From assembly GCF_009831555.1 (NCBI RefSeq), contig NZ_WUUU01000002.1:54430-88895 (forward strand): a stretch of 34,466 nucleotides of DNA, given 5' to 3'. Under the pieces are notes generated by a model that ran no database searches, was not told where the DNA came from, and saw only the letters and a program-made list of their open reading frames with translations. This document shows positions 1 to 8,575 of the stretch, in pieces. The stretch is from Halobacterium bonnevillei. GTDB taxonomy: Archaea; Halobacteriota; Halobacteria; Halobacteriales; Halobacteriaceae. Made by a program: the position numbers and the translations under genes. Position 1 is the stretch's first letter, and each line of letters begins with the position of its first letter.

Positions 1-765
1 AAGACCTCCCGAGACGTCTCCGCGTTCCGGCCGGGGGCGCTGCTCGATAACGATCCGGACGACGATATTCTCGTGATGGTCTGGCACCGGGACAACGAGG
101 ATGCGCTGATTCTGCTGGGTTGGGAGCGTACCGAGACACTGAAATCCAAGGTCCGAACTCAGGAGGAGTACTCGGGCGAAGAGCCGGAGAAGCTCGCGCA
201 TCTCGCGACGCGCCCGATGAACGAACTGCACGACCTCGGGCCCAATACGGCGCATTTGAACCAGAAGCCAGAGAACCCGTTCAAGCCGGGTGACCGTGTC
301 GTCAAAGCTGAGGACGAAGACGCGTCTGTCGCTGTCGTTGTAGAGATTCTGCCGCCCGAGAAAAACGCCACCCTGTACGGCCAAGAGTTGGAGGTCGAGA
401 CGGTGAGCGTCGCCTTCCCCAGCGCCCTCGACGACGGTCCCGGTGACTGGCGGACAATCCATCCAGCCAAGCTTTCTTCGTATTGCGCCGACCAAGACAT
501 CAAACTCTACTCGTACAAGCAAGAGAATCTGAGGTACGCCGACCATCCCTTCACTACCGGCGACTACGTCATCAAGCCTGACTACAAGGACCCTGACCTA
601 GCCATTGTCACCAGTGTCGAAAACGAAGAAGTGACCGTCGTTTTCGAGCATTTGATTGAAAAGGACTACTTGCAGCCCCGGCGACTCGAAGAAGTCTGCG
701 AGAAGCACGACCTCAGCCAGTACTCGTTCAAATCCGAGGAAATGGCGTTTCAATCACAGCACTGA
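1..765 (+). CDS. C-terminal part of unknown protein with tandem duplicated domain (5' truncated by window)
   Basis: The frame is open from base 1 to the TGA at 763-765, so the start lies outside the window and 254 codons are visible. I do not recognise a named family. The visible part contains two tandem copies of a roughly 80-residue unit, beginning near bases 274 and 544. Each opens with an N/H-P-F-x-x-G-D-x-V-x-K motif, continues with a beta-rich stretch (VAVVVEI, then LAIVTSV), and ends with a helix followed by a (L/Q)YS(Y/F)K motif. This looks like a small beta-barrel repeat of the KOW or Tudor sort, which is inference only. The protein is acidic, as expected for a haloarchaeon. The internal GTG and ATG at 73-78 are possible starts but are not needed, because the frame is open further upstream. 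Confidence 0.75.
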   Translation, partial: KTSRDVSAFRPGALLDNDPDDDILVMVWHRDNEDALILLGWERTETLKSKVRTQEEYSGEEPEKLAHLATRPMNELHDLGPNTAHLNQKPENPFKPGDRVVKAEDEDASVAVVVEILPPEKNATLYGQELEVETVSVAFPSALDDGPGDWRTIHPAKLSSYCADQDIKLYSYKQENLRYADHPFTTGDYVIKPDYKDPDLAIVTSVENEEVTVVFEHLIEKDYLQPRRLEEVCEKHDLSQYSFKSEEMAFQSQH

Positions 766-869
766 CGCCTGGCCGTCGGTACGAGTGCTTCATGTGTTAG
801 AGTTCCGTGAAGATTAGATTGACAGCCCACTCGTAATCTTTTCCGGTTGATGTTTCCAACGAACAGGGT

Positions 870-1166
870 ATGATTAGACCGCTTGAAGATATACCGGGCT
901 ACATCGAACAAGAGGTTCGGGACAGGATAGCCGCCGGCGTCGACGGGAGCACCCTAATTGTAGACGAGACGGAAGAAGAGTTCCTCGTGGCCTATTCGGG
1001 TTTCACCCGGACTCTCCGGGAGAAGTACGAAGAGCACTGTGAAAAGCGCGGTGAGGATGCTATCAGAGTCTACCAGTTGGCGCGAGAGGGGGCAGGGTAT
1101 CAACTTAGTCGGTACGAGAGCGCGGATGGAAAGAACGCTGAGGAAGTCTGGATAGAGAGCGTTTAG
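870..1166 (+). CDS. Small hypothetical protein, 98 aa
   Basis: ATG at 870 opens a 98-codon frame ending at TAG 1164-1166. The product is acidic, soluble and has no signal peptide or membrane segment. It looks like an alpha/beta fold: a strand (STLIVDET), then 'EEEFLVAYSGF', then helices rich in charged residues. I do not recognise the family. An A/T-rich patch (TAATCTTTT) lies about 30 bases before the ATG, which fits leaderless expression. The gene stands alone between the truncated gene and the small membrane ORF. Composition resembles real haloarchaeal coding sequence, and the antisense frame is less convincing. Confidence 0.6.
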   Translation: MIRPLEDIPGYIEQEVRDRIAAGVDGSTLIVDETEEEFLVAYSGFTRTLREKYEEHCEKRGEDAIRVYQLAREGAGYQLSRYESADGKNAEEVWIESV

Positions 1167-1273
1167 AGGAACCGCCACCTCCGATGCGAATAGTGGGAAG
1201 ATTCAAATAATTGCCTTCTCTTCTGGGAGATAGACCGCAGACGGCTCAATGAACTAGCAAGCAGGCGTGAATC

Positions 1274-1501
1274 ATGGCACTTTCGGGGTTCGATTCCCCG
1301 GGGGGAAGTGGTCTAGCCGGGCTAAAGAGTAGCGCTCGAAATCTAGTTCATCAGACCATGTTAGGAATAATAACCGCTGGACTATCAGGAGTCGTCTTCG
1401 CAAACGCCGGCGTGGCGCTTCCGGTCACCCTAGCGCTCATCGCGTACATTGGATTCTCCCAAAGAACGTTCTTCCCCTCACCTTTGCCCGGTACGCAATG
1501 A
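1274..1501 (+). CDS. Small putative membrane protein, 75 aa
   Basis: ATG at 1274, stop at 1499-1501. Residues about 28-44 and 47-63 are hydrophobic (MLGIITAGLSGVVFA, then a VALPVTLALIAYIG-like segment), so two short membrane helices are likely. The first 25 residues are Gly/Ser-rich, and their DNA coincides with a tRNA T-arm-like hairpin at 1278-1310. The 5' end may therefore derive from something other than a protein gene. No family is recognised. It could be a spurious frame, but the clean hydrophobic pattern favours a real small protein. A possible TATA-like patch (CAAATAATT) lies at about 1205. Confidence 0.4.
   Translation: MALSGFDSPGGSGLAGLKSSARNLVHQTMLGIITAGLSGVVFANAGVALPVTLALIAYIGFSQRTFFPSPLPGTQ
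1278..1310. repeat. tRNA T-arm-like hairpin
   Basis: The sequence CGGGG-TTCGATT-CCCCG forms a perfect stem with a loop that matches the tRNA T-loop consensus. The outer arms CACTT (1278-1282) and AAGTG (1306-1310) are also complementary. No complete tRNA cloverleaf can be built around it. It may be a relic of a tRNA 3' end, as left by tRNA-targeting integrases, or simply a hairpin. Its T-arm differs from that of the tRNA-Arg in this window. Confidence 0.35.
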
Positions 1502-1645
1502 GATACATCTCTAAGGATTCCCTCGTCAAAAGGCTCTTACCTATCTCCCGGAACCTTGAGTCGGGTAGACACACTTCCAAGTGCGTGGTTTCTGTTTCAA
1601 TAGCATCCAGCAAGTTCTAAACCCGTGTCGTGATAGAGTGATAGC

Positions 1646-3208
1646 ATGGCTGCAGAAAACGAGGATCTTCGCTACTACGCCGATGGTGAGAACCTCGATT
1701 TGGACACTCTCGAATCTCATCTCTGGGAGGCGGCAGACATCCTCCGTGGGAGTATTGACGCGGCGGACTACAAGAACTACATTTTCGGACTGCTCTTCCT
1801 GAAGCGCATCAACGACCGCTTCGACGAGGAAACCGAGGAGATCGTTGAGAAGCACGACGTCGACGAGGAGACGGTACGCGACGACCGCGACCTCCACGAG
1901 GAGTTCTGGGTGCCCGAGCGCGCTCGCTGGGACCACATCACCGCCCAGAGTTCCGACATCGGCGCGACCCTGAATAAGGCCCTCGAAGCCGTCGAGGACG
2001 AGAACGACGCCATCGCTGACCGCGTCCTCACGACGGTCGACTACAACGACAAGGAGCGCCTCGCAGACTCGACCCTCGAGGAGCTCGTCACGCACTTCGA
2101 CAAGCACCGCTACCGGAACGCGGATCTTGACGACCCCGACATCTTCGGCCGGGCCTACGAGTATCTCATCCGGCAGTTCGCCGACGACGCCGGGAAGAAG
2201 GGCGGCGAGTTCTACACGCCCCGGGAGGTCGTCCAGCTCCTCGTCGAGTGCGTCGACCCCGAACCCGGCGACCGCGTCTACGACCCCGCCTGTGGCTCCG
2301 CCGGGATGCTCATCTACTCCGCCCAGCACGTCGACGAGGAGGGTGGCGACCGCGACGACGTCTCGCTGTACGGCCAGGAGAAGAACCTGAACACGTGGGC
2401 CATCGGCCAGATGAACGTCCTCCTCCACGAACTCCAGGACGCGACCATCGAGAAGGGCGACACCATCACCAGCCCGAAGTTCGTCACCGAACACGACGAA
2501 CTGGAAGTCTTCGACCGCGTCGTCGCAAACCCGCCGTGGAACCAGAAGAAGTGGAGCAAGGAGTGGGTGCAGGAGAACGAGCCCTACAACCGGTTCGAGT
2601 ACGGGCTCCCGCCATCGAACCGGGGCGACTATGCATGGATTCAGCTTATGCTCGCCTCCTTGAGCGAGAACGGGAAAGCAGGCATTGTAATGGATAACGG
2701 CGTACTGTTCAGGTCCCGTTCGGAGAAGAGTATTCGAAAGCCAATTCTGGAAAATGACCTTCTTGAAGCAGTTATCGCACTCCCCGAGAACCTGTTCTAC
2801 AATACATCTTCACCAGGATGCATACTGATTCTGAACAAAGATAAACCAGAGAATCGGGAAGGTAAAGTCCAGTTCATTCATGCCGAGGAACAAATTCTCC
2901 GGACATCTGGCGTAAATATCTACGACGAACGTTCTAACCAGAACAAGCTGACAAAAAGTGGTGTGGAATACATTGCGGAGACACACAACCAAGGGAGAGA
3001 AGAGGAACATCATAGCCGCTTTGTCAACATTGGCGAGATTGAGGAAAACAACTGGAATTTAAATATATCTAGGTATGTTGACACCACATCCAATGCGTCG
3101 GACATAGATCTCAAAAACCTCATGAGAGATGTACAAGAGTTAGAGGATGAGAGAAAGCAGGCTACAGAACGAGCTTTCCGCGTTCTTGAAGACCTAAAAT
3201 TCGACTAG
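1646..3208 (+). CDS. hsdM: Type I restriction-modification system, DNA methyltransferase subunit HsdM
   Basis: This 520-residue protein is an N6-adenine methyltransferase that joins HsdS to methylate the host recognition site and joins HsdR for restriction. The N-terminal helical HsdM_N domain spans about residues 20-160. The SAM-binding motif I (DPACGSAG) begins at Asp213 and the catalytic motif IV N-P-P-W is at 295-298. A conserved 'GGEFYTPREVV' precedes motif I. ATG at 1646 is chosen because the N-terminus fits the family. It is the first gene of an M-S-R operon, with hsdS starting one base after its stop. Base composition falls sharply near base 2640, so the last third and hsdS are A/T-richer than the first two thirds. 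Confidence 0.96.
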   Translation: MAAENEDLRYYADGENLDLDTLESHLWEAADILRGSIDAADYKNYIFGLLFLKRINDRFDEETEEIVEKHDVDEETVRDDRDLHEEFWVPERARWDHITAQSSDIGATLNKALEAVEDENDAIADRVLTTVDYNDKERLADSTLEELVTHFDKHRYRNADLDDPDIFGRAYEYLIRQFADDAGKKGGEFYTPREVVQLLVECVDPEPGDRVYDPACGSAGMLIYSAQHVDEEGGDRDDVSLYGQEKNLNTWAIGQMNVLLHELQDATIEKGDTITSPKFVTEHDELEVFDRVVANPPWNQKKWSKEWVQENEPYNRFEYGLPPSNRGDYAWIQLMLASLSENGKAGIVMDNGVLFRSRSEKSIRKPILENDLLEAVIALPENLFYNTSSPGCILILNKDKPENREGKVQFIHAEEQILRTSGVNIYDERSNQNKLTKSGVEYIAETHNQGREEEHHSRFVNIGEIEENNWNLNISRYVDTTSNASDIDLKNLMRDVQELEDERKQATERAFRVLEDLKFD

Positions 3209-3209
3209 T

Positions 3210-4457
3210 ATGACCTCAAAAAATCCACGGGTCCCCAACGTTCCTTCAGACTGGTCCACCGTCCCGATAGGTGAGGTAGCGGACAAGATACCCGGCAAAA
3301 AGCCAAATGTTGTCAGTGACGAGCCACAGGCTGGGCTAAAAAAATATGTTACTGCTGAGGCTTACGAAGGGAGTATAACGTCATATGCAGACCCAGAAAC
3401 CGGGAATCTCTGCAATAGTTCCGACGTGGTCCTCGTTTGGGACGGAAGCGTTGGAAAGGTGCTTAGCGGTGTAGAAGGTGTGCTTGGTTCCACCATGGCC
3501 GCCCTCCGATTTGATGAGGAAATGATGGACCCCCGATTCGCGTATTTCTACCTCTATGAGAAGCAGGAACTAATATCATCACTCGCAGAAGGCACCACAA
3601 TTCTCCACTTGCCACGTGACTTTCTGGAGATTTTCGAAATCCCCCGACCACCACTATCAGAACAGAGGGAGATTGTGCGTTTATTGACTGACTTAGAAGG
3701 CGTTCGTAACAGTACCGGAACGATAAGGTCGGAAACGGAGGAGTTGAAACGAGGAACAATTAATCGCCTTCTCGAGAACGGTGTTAAAGACCACGACCAG
3801 AAGCAAGTTCGAATTGGTCCGCGAATGGAGAAAATACCCGAGGAATGGGACCTCAGAACCGTAGACGAAATAGCTATTAGCGGGAAGGCAGGGTTAAGAG
3901 GCGGTCCCCCTGGTGGGAAAATCAAGAAGGAGGTCCGAACAACCACTGGGTACAAGATATATGTTCAAGAGAACATAATCGAGCGGAATTTTGAAAAACG
4001 ATCCGATTATCTACCTGAAGAGAAGTACCAAGATCTCAAATCGGCGGCTGCCAAACCCGGCGATATCCTAATCACCACCGAAGGATCGATCGGTAGAGCA
4101 GCAGTTCTCCCAGAAAAGGCAGAAGAGGGGATTGTGAATAACCACCTTGCTCGACTTCGTGTCGACACAGATCAGTACCACCCCGAATATATAGCTGAGG
4201 TAATAGATTCTTCTGACCTTGTCAGGTCACAAATAGAGTCGCTAAGCAATAACTCTGGCCGCCCTGGATTGAATTTAAAAATACTAAAGGAGTTTCAAAT
4301 TCCTGTTCCTAACATAGAGGAACAAACTGATATTATAGAGGTTTTGGGCGCCTATGATTCAAAAGTACGGTCTGAGTCAAAGTTCCTAGATGCTGTGTCA
4401 AAATTGGAGGAGGGAGTTCGGGGAAAAATCGTTACAGGTGAAGTACGGTTCAAGTAA
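3210..4457 (+). CDS. hsdS: Type I restriction-modification system, specificity subunit HsdS
   Basis: This 415-residue protein provides DNA sequence recognition for the type I complex. It has the usual two-fold layout. The first half opens with 'VPSDWSTVPIGEVA' (about residue 10) and the second with 'IPEEWDLRTVDEIA' (about residue 207). Each is a target-recognition domain followed by a conserved helix marked by 'LSEQREIVRLL' near 150 and 'IEEQTDIIEVL' near 370. The two halves would read the two parts of a bipartite site. The gene follows hsdM after one base, and its TAA overlaps the hsdR ATG by one base. Its low GC relative to hsdR suggests the specificity module was exchanged by recombination. 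Confidence 0.95.
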   Translation: MTSKNPRVPNVPSDWSTVPIGEVADKIPGKKPNVVSDEPQAGLKKYVTAEAYEGSITSYADPETGNLCNSSDVVLVWDGSVGKVLSGVEGVLGSTMAALRFDEEMMDPRFAYFYLYEKQELISSLAEGTTILHLPRDFLEIFEIPRPPLSEQREIVRLLTDLEGVRNSTGTIRSETEELKRGTINRLLENGVKDHDQKQVRIGPRMEKIPEEWDLRTVDEIAISGKAGLRGGPPGGKIKKEVRTTTGYKIYVQENIIERNFEKRSDYLPEEKYQDLKSAAAKPGDILITTEGSIGRAAVLPEKAEEGIVNNHLARLRVDTDQYHPEYIAEVIDSSDLVRSQIESLSNNSGRPGLNLKILKEFQIPVPNIEEQTDIIEVLGAYDSKVRSESKFLDAVSKLEEGVRGKIVTGEVRFK

Positions 4458-7429
4458 TGTCAAACGAGTACACAGAGGTTGAGGAGCCCGCTCTCGATAC
4501 CCTCCAAACACTAGGATGGGAGGTCGTTGACCAACAGCGAAGAAACTGGGAGGACCCCAGGGAGACGCTGTCCTCGGCCGTACTCGAGAATCGGCTCCGA
4601 GATGCCGTCGAACGCCTGAACCCCTGGCTCTCCGAGAACAACCTCAACACGGTCGTGCGCGAGATTCAGCAGGTCGCTGGGACAAGCACAATGGCCGAGA
4701 ACGAGCAAATCCATGAAAAGCTCGTCAACCATACGTCCGTAAAACAGGACGAAGGCTACGGCACGAAACACCAGACCGTTCAGTACATCGATTATGAGAA
4801 CCCCGAGAACAACGACTTCCTCGCCGTCAATCAGTTCCCCGTAGAGGGAGACATCGAGACGATCAAGCCGGATGTCGTCCTGTTCGTCAACGGCATTCCC
4901 CTCGGCGTTATCGAGTGCAAGGCTCCGACCGCTGGCGAGCCAAAGAGCGAGGCGCTCGAACAACTCCAGCGCTACCAGAACAAACGCACGAAGACTGGAA
5001 GCGAGGGCGCCGAAGAGCTGTTCCGGTACAACCAGTTCTCGGTCGCGACGTGGTACGAAGGCGCGGTGATGGGCACGTACGGCACGCCCAAGAACCAGTA
5101 CAAGCCCTGGCGAGACCCGTACCCGGCCGAGGACGACGAGCTCGCAGACCTATACGACGTCGGCTACGTCTCTCCGCAACACCGGATGCTGTACGCGCTG
5201 TTCCAGCCAGAGCGGCTCCTTGAACAGCTCCGGCACTTCACGGTCTTCGAGACCAAGCAGAGCGGGACCCTCAAAATGGTCGCGCGCTACCAGCAGTACC
5301 GCGCCGTCCACAAAGCTCTAGAGCGCATCGAGAAGCGTAGCCAGCGCGAAGCGCAAGGCGGTGTCATCTGGCACACTCAGGGCTCCGGGAAGTCGCTCAC
5401 GATGCTCTTCCTGGGCCTCAAGCTCCGGCAGGAGAAACCGAACCCGACGCTACTGCTCGTAACCGACCGAACCGCGCTCGACGAGCAGATTCATGCGACC
5501 TTCGAGCGGTGTGGGTTCCCCAACCCAAAGCGGGCGGACTCGAAGGAAGAGCTCCACGAGATGCTGAGCAGCCACGCCGGTGAGACGATCACGACGCTCA
5601 TCCAGAAGTTCCAGCTCGACGACGACGAGGAGGGCGACTTCCCTGTTCTCTCGCGCGACGATGACATCTACGTGATGGTCGACGAAGCCCACCGCACCCA
5701 GTACAAACACCTCGCGAACAACATGCGGACGGCGCTCCCCAACGCATTCTACATCGGCTTCACGGGGACGCCAATCGAGAAAGACGACCGCGACACCCGC
5801 CGCACCTTCGGGAACTACGTCGACACGTACACCATCGACCAGTCGCTCGAAGACGACACCACCGTCGAAATCCTCTACCAGGGCCGGCTCGCGGAGATCC
5901 ATCTCGAAGGCCAGAACCTCGACCGCATCTTCGACCGCGTGTTCGCGGACTACACCGAGGAGGAGAAAGCCGAAATCAAGAAGCGCTACGCTCGCGAGCA
6001 AGACCTCGCCGAAGCCGAGTCACGCGTCGAAGAGGTCGCACTCGACATCATCGAGCACTACGAGAACGAGATCGCGGACCCGTTCAAGGGGATGGTCGTC
6101 ACGACCAGCAAGGAGGCCGCCGTCCGGTACAAGGAGAAACTCGACGAATTAAACGGCCCCGAGTCCCGCGTCATCATCTCGAAGGGGCACAACGACCCCG
6201 AGCACATCAAGCAGTGGACGCCGACTGACAGCGATATCTCAGACTACAAAGACTCGTTCGTCGACCCTGACGGCGAAGTCGAGTTGCTCGTCGTCTGTGA
6301 CATGCTGCTCACCGGCTTCGACGCACCCGTCGCCCAGGTGATGTACCTCGACAAGCCCCTGAAGGAGCACAACCTCCTCCAGGCGATTGCACGCGTCAAC
6401 CGTCCATTCGAGGGCAAGAACCACGGCCTCATCGTCGACTACTACGGCGTCTCCAGCGACCTCCGAGAGGCGCTGGCGATGTTCTCCGAGGACGAGGTCA
6501 AACACGCCATGGTGCCACTGGAGGACAAGAAGCCGGAACTCGAAGCAGCACATCGGAAAGCCACCGCGTTCTTCGAGGACATTTACGAAACCGAGGCGTG
6601 CCTCCAGACGCTCGAGGACGAGGACACCCGCATCGAGTTCAAGAACGCGTACAAGCGGTTCTCCCAGCTGATGGACATCGTCCTCCCCAATCCGATGGCG
6701 AATCCGTACAAGGACGATCTCAACCAGCTCAGCGAGATTTTCGCCCGAGCGAAACAACGCTACCGCGACGACTCGATGGACCTTGAGGGTACAGGTGAGA
6801 AAGTCCGTGAAGTCATCCAGAAACACATTCGCTCACAAGGCATCGACGTGCTGAACGAAGACCCTGTCTCGGTGATGGACGCAGAAGCGTTCGACCCGGA
6901 CATTGAAGGCCTAGAGAGCGACGAAGCCCGGGCAAGCGAAATGCAGCACGCCATCAAGCACGAAATCTCTGTTCGCTACGACGAGGACCCCGTACAGTAT
7001 CAGTCGCTTCAGGAACGCGTTGAGGAGCTAATAGAGCAGTACAAGGAGAAACGCTTGAGCGACCGCGAGGTCGTCGAGGAACTCCACGACCTGCTCGAAG
7101 AGATGCGGTCCCGCGACAAGCAGGCGCGAGCAAAGGGACTGGAGGATGCGACAGAGCTGTCCTTCTACCACGCACTCGAGGACGTGCTGCACGCCGAGGA
7201 CGCCGAAACCGACCAGCAGGAACTGGTCGAGCTCACCGGTGCCATTCTCGCCGAAGTCGAGGACGTTGTCGATGTCGTGGAGTGGCAGGAGAAGGTCGGC
7301 GTGCAGTCGAAGCTCCGGAAGAAAGTGAAACTCCAGTTGCTACAATCGGACGTGGAGATGACCGACGACGAGCGGACCGAGCTCACAAACCGCATCGTGG
7401 AGCTTGCTCGTGCCCACTACCAGCCATGA
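4457..7429 (+). CDS. hsdR: Type I restriction-modification system, endonuclease/translocase subunit HsdR
   Basis: This 990-residue motor and nuclease subunit translocates DNA with ATP and cuts unmodified DNA. The N-terminal PD-(D/E)XK nuclease is visible as Asp139 followed by Glu153-Cys-Lys155 (IECKAPT). The superfamily 2 helicase core has Walker A G309-S-G-K-S313, the DEAH box at 409-412, motif III in 'GFTGTP', and motif VI in 'QAIARVNRPF'. The C-terminal region (about 800-990) is helical and highly charged, as in HsdR subunits that dock on HsdM. The start ATG overlaps the hsdS stop (TAATG), and the last four bases overlap the next gene (ATGA). Full length, with no sign of disruption. Confidence 0.96.
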   Translation: MSNEYTEVEEPALDTLQTLGWEVVDQQRRNWEDPRETLSSAVLENRLRDAVERLNPWLSENNLNTVVREIQQVAGTSTMAENEQIHEKLVNHTSVKQDEGYGTKHQTVQYIDYENPENNDFLAVNQFPVEGDIETIKPDVVLFVNGIPLGVIECKAPTAGEPKSEALEQLQRYQNKRTKTGSEGAEELFRYNQFSVATWYEGAVMGTYGTPKNQYKPWRDPYPAEDDELADLYDVGYVSPQHRMLYALFQPERLLEQLRHFTVFETKQSGTLKMVARYQQYRAVHKALERIEKRSQREAQGGVIWHTQGSGKSLTMLFLGLKLRQEKPNPTLLLVTDRTALDEQIHATFERCGFPNPKRADSKEELHEMLSSHAGETITTLIQKFQLDDDEEGDFPVLSRDDDIYVMVDEAHRTQYKHLANNMRTALPNAFYIGFTGTPIEKDDRDTRRTFGNYVDTYTIDQSLEDDTTVEILYQGRLAEIHLEGQNLDRIFDRVFADYTEEEKAEIKKRYAREQDLAEAESRVEEVALDIIEHYENEIADPFKGMVVTTSKEAAVRYKEKLDELNGPESRVIISKGHNDPEHIKQWTPTDSDISDYKDSFVDPDGEVELLVVCDMLLTGFDAPVAQVMYLDKPLKEHNLLQAIARVNRPFEGKNHGLIVDYYGVSSDLREALAMFSEDEVKHAMVPLEDKKPELEAAHRKATAFFEDIYETEACLQTLEDEDTRIEFKNAYKRFSQLMDIVLPNPMANPYKDDLNQLSEIFARAKQRYRDDSMDLEGTGEKVREVIQKHIRSQGIDVLNEDPVSVMDAEAFDPDIEGLESDEARASEMQHAIKHEISVRYDEDPVQYQSLQERVEELIEQYKEKRLSDREVVEELHDLLEEMRSRDKQARAKGLEDATELSFYHALEDVLHAEDAETDQQELVELTGAILAEVEDVVDVVEWQEKVGVQSKLRKKVKLQLLQSDVEMTDDERTELTNRIVELARAHYQP

Positions 7430-8142
7430 ACCAGTATCACATCGGACAGACCGTTGTCCCGTACGAAATCGAGTGGAGTACGGACCGGGAGACCATCGGC
7501 CTCTCGATGGACGGCTCGATGGAATTGACGGTTCGCGCACCGGTGTCCGCAACTATCAACGACGTCGAAGCTGTCCTCGAGGACAAGCAACAGTGGGTTC
7601 TCGAAACGCTCTACGGGCTCGCCGAACAGGAAGACCCGCCACTCGACAAGGAGTATCTGAGTGGCGAGAAACTTCTCTACAATGGCCGCCGGTACCGGCT
7701 GAAAGTCTGGGAGGAAGATATTGTAGAGCCGACGCTGGAGTTCACTGGCTCGAAGTTCATGTTACGTGTGCCATCGGACGAATCAGCGACAAGAACGCGA
7801 AAGCGGCAAACGGTGGTCGACTGGTACGTCGAGAAGGCTCGCGACGAATTGCCGACGAGAGCGAACGAATACATGCAGAAGCTCGGAATCGGTGATATCG
7901 AGATCGATGTTCGGTCGCTAAATCGTCGCTGGGGTGAGTACCAAGAGGGTCAGGTGTCGCTTCACTGGCGGCTCGTGTTGGCCCCGCGGAAGATCCAGGA
8001 CTACGTCGTGGCCCACGAACTGGCGCATTTCCGGCACGACCAGCACTCAGACGCCTTCTGGAACACTGTCGGGACGTTGGTGCCTGATTATCGAGATCGA
8101 CGCGAGTGGCTGCGGGTGAACGGCGGTCAACTGCGCGTGTAA
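7426..8142 (+). CDS. YgjP-like (M48/DUF45-type) zinc metallopeptidase family protein
   Basis: The 238-residue protein carries the zinc-binding signature H197-E-L-A-H201 with a likely third ligand, His207, in 'HSDAFW', as in YgjP/WSS1-like metal-dependent hydrolases. The motif 'VRSLNRRWGEYQEG' before it is also typical. The ATG at 7426 overlaps the hsdR stop by four bases, which argues for translational coupling. An in-frame upstream extension into hsdR is possible but unlikely. Genes of this family are known to accompany hsdR in many type I loci, although their role there is not settled. I infer a role in processing or turnover linked to the restriction complex. Confidence 0.85.
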   Translation: MNQYHIGQTVVPYEIEWSTDRETIGLSMDGSMELTVRAPVSATINDVEAVLEDKQQWVLETLYGLAEQEDPPLDKEYLSGEKLLYNGRRYRLKVWEEDIVEPTLEFTGSKFMLRVPSDESATRTRKRQTVVDWYVEKARDELPTRANEYMQKLGIGDIEIDVRSLNRRWGEYQEGQVSLHWRLVLAPRKIQDYVVAHELAHFRHDQHSDAFWNTVGTLVPDYRDRREWLRVNGGQLRV

Positions 8143-8244
8143 GTATAAATTTCTGCTCTGGCAGTATTATTCACTGGCTGGCGATTAGTTCGTTATTAGG
8201 TTTTGAAGAACGAGTTTTATTGCCTATCCAACTAATCCTTTATT

Positions 8245-8475
8245 ATGGCGCTTGGCTCCACGCTGAGCGGAGATGTCATAGGGAGTTCAGATGCACCGGC
8301 GGAAAGCGGGGAGTATATACTTACATCTGACGCTCAGGTGGACGAACTCCGTTCTGAGATCTGGCGGACACTGAGGCGTGAGAAAGGCGACCTTCCTTGG
8401 GCGGACGTCGCTTTCGCGCTGAGTCTTGTTCAATATGAACTAATGCATCACGCAGACGAGCTCGAATCCGAATAG
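8245..8475 (+). CDS. Small hypothetical protein, 76 aa
   Basis: ATG 8245 to TAG 8473-8475. A TTTTATT patch at about 8215-8221 lies near the expected TATA distance for a leaderless transcript. The N-terminal third is Gly/Ser-rich and probably disordered. The C-terminal part has helical segments (DELRSEIWRTLRREK, WADVAFALSLVQYELM). No family is recognised. It lies between the restriction operon and the solitary nuclease and reads in the same direction as both, so it may belong with the nuclease. Confidence 0.5.
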   Translation: MALGSTLSGDVIGSSDAPAESGEYILTSDAQVDELRSEIWRTLRREKGDLPWADVAFALSLVQYELMHHADELESE

Positions 8476-8575
8476 GCCTCGATTCACTGAAAATCAATCG
8501 ATCTGTATCGGGTGTTCCAACTAAACCCTGGCAAGGCCAGGGACTACTATATTCACTCGGGTACTGGTTCTCAAT

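Noticed and set aside
1541-2494. Leftward open frame of 317 codons opposite hsdM
   Set aside because: Antisense to the methyltransferase motifs of hsdM, with no recognisable domain.
7282-7425. Upstream start of the YgjP-like gene inside hsdR
   Set aside because: The ATGA overlap at 7426 is a standard coupled start, and the added residues are hsdR shadow sequence.
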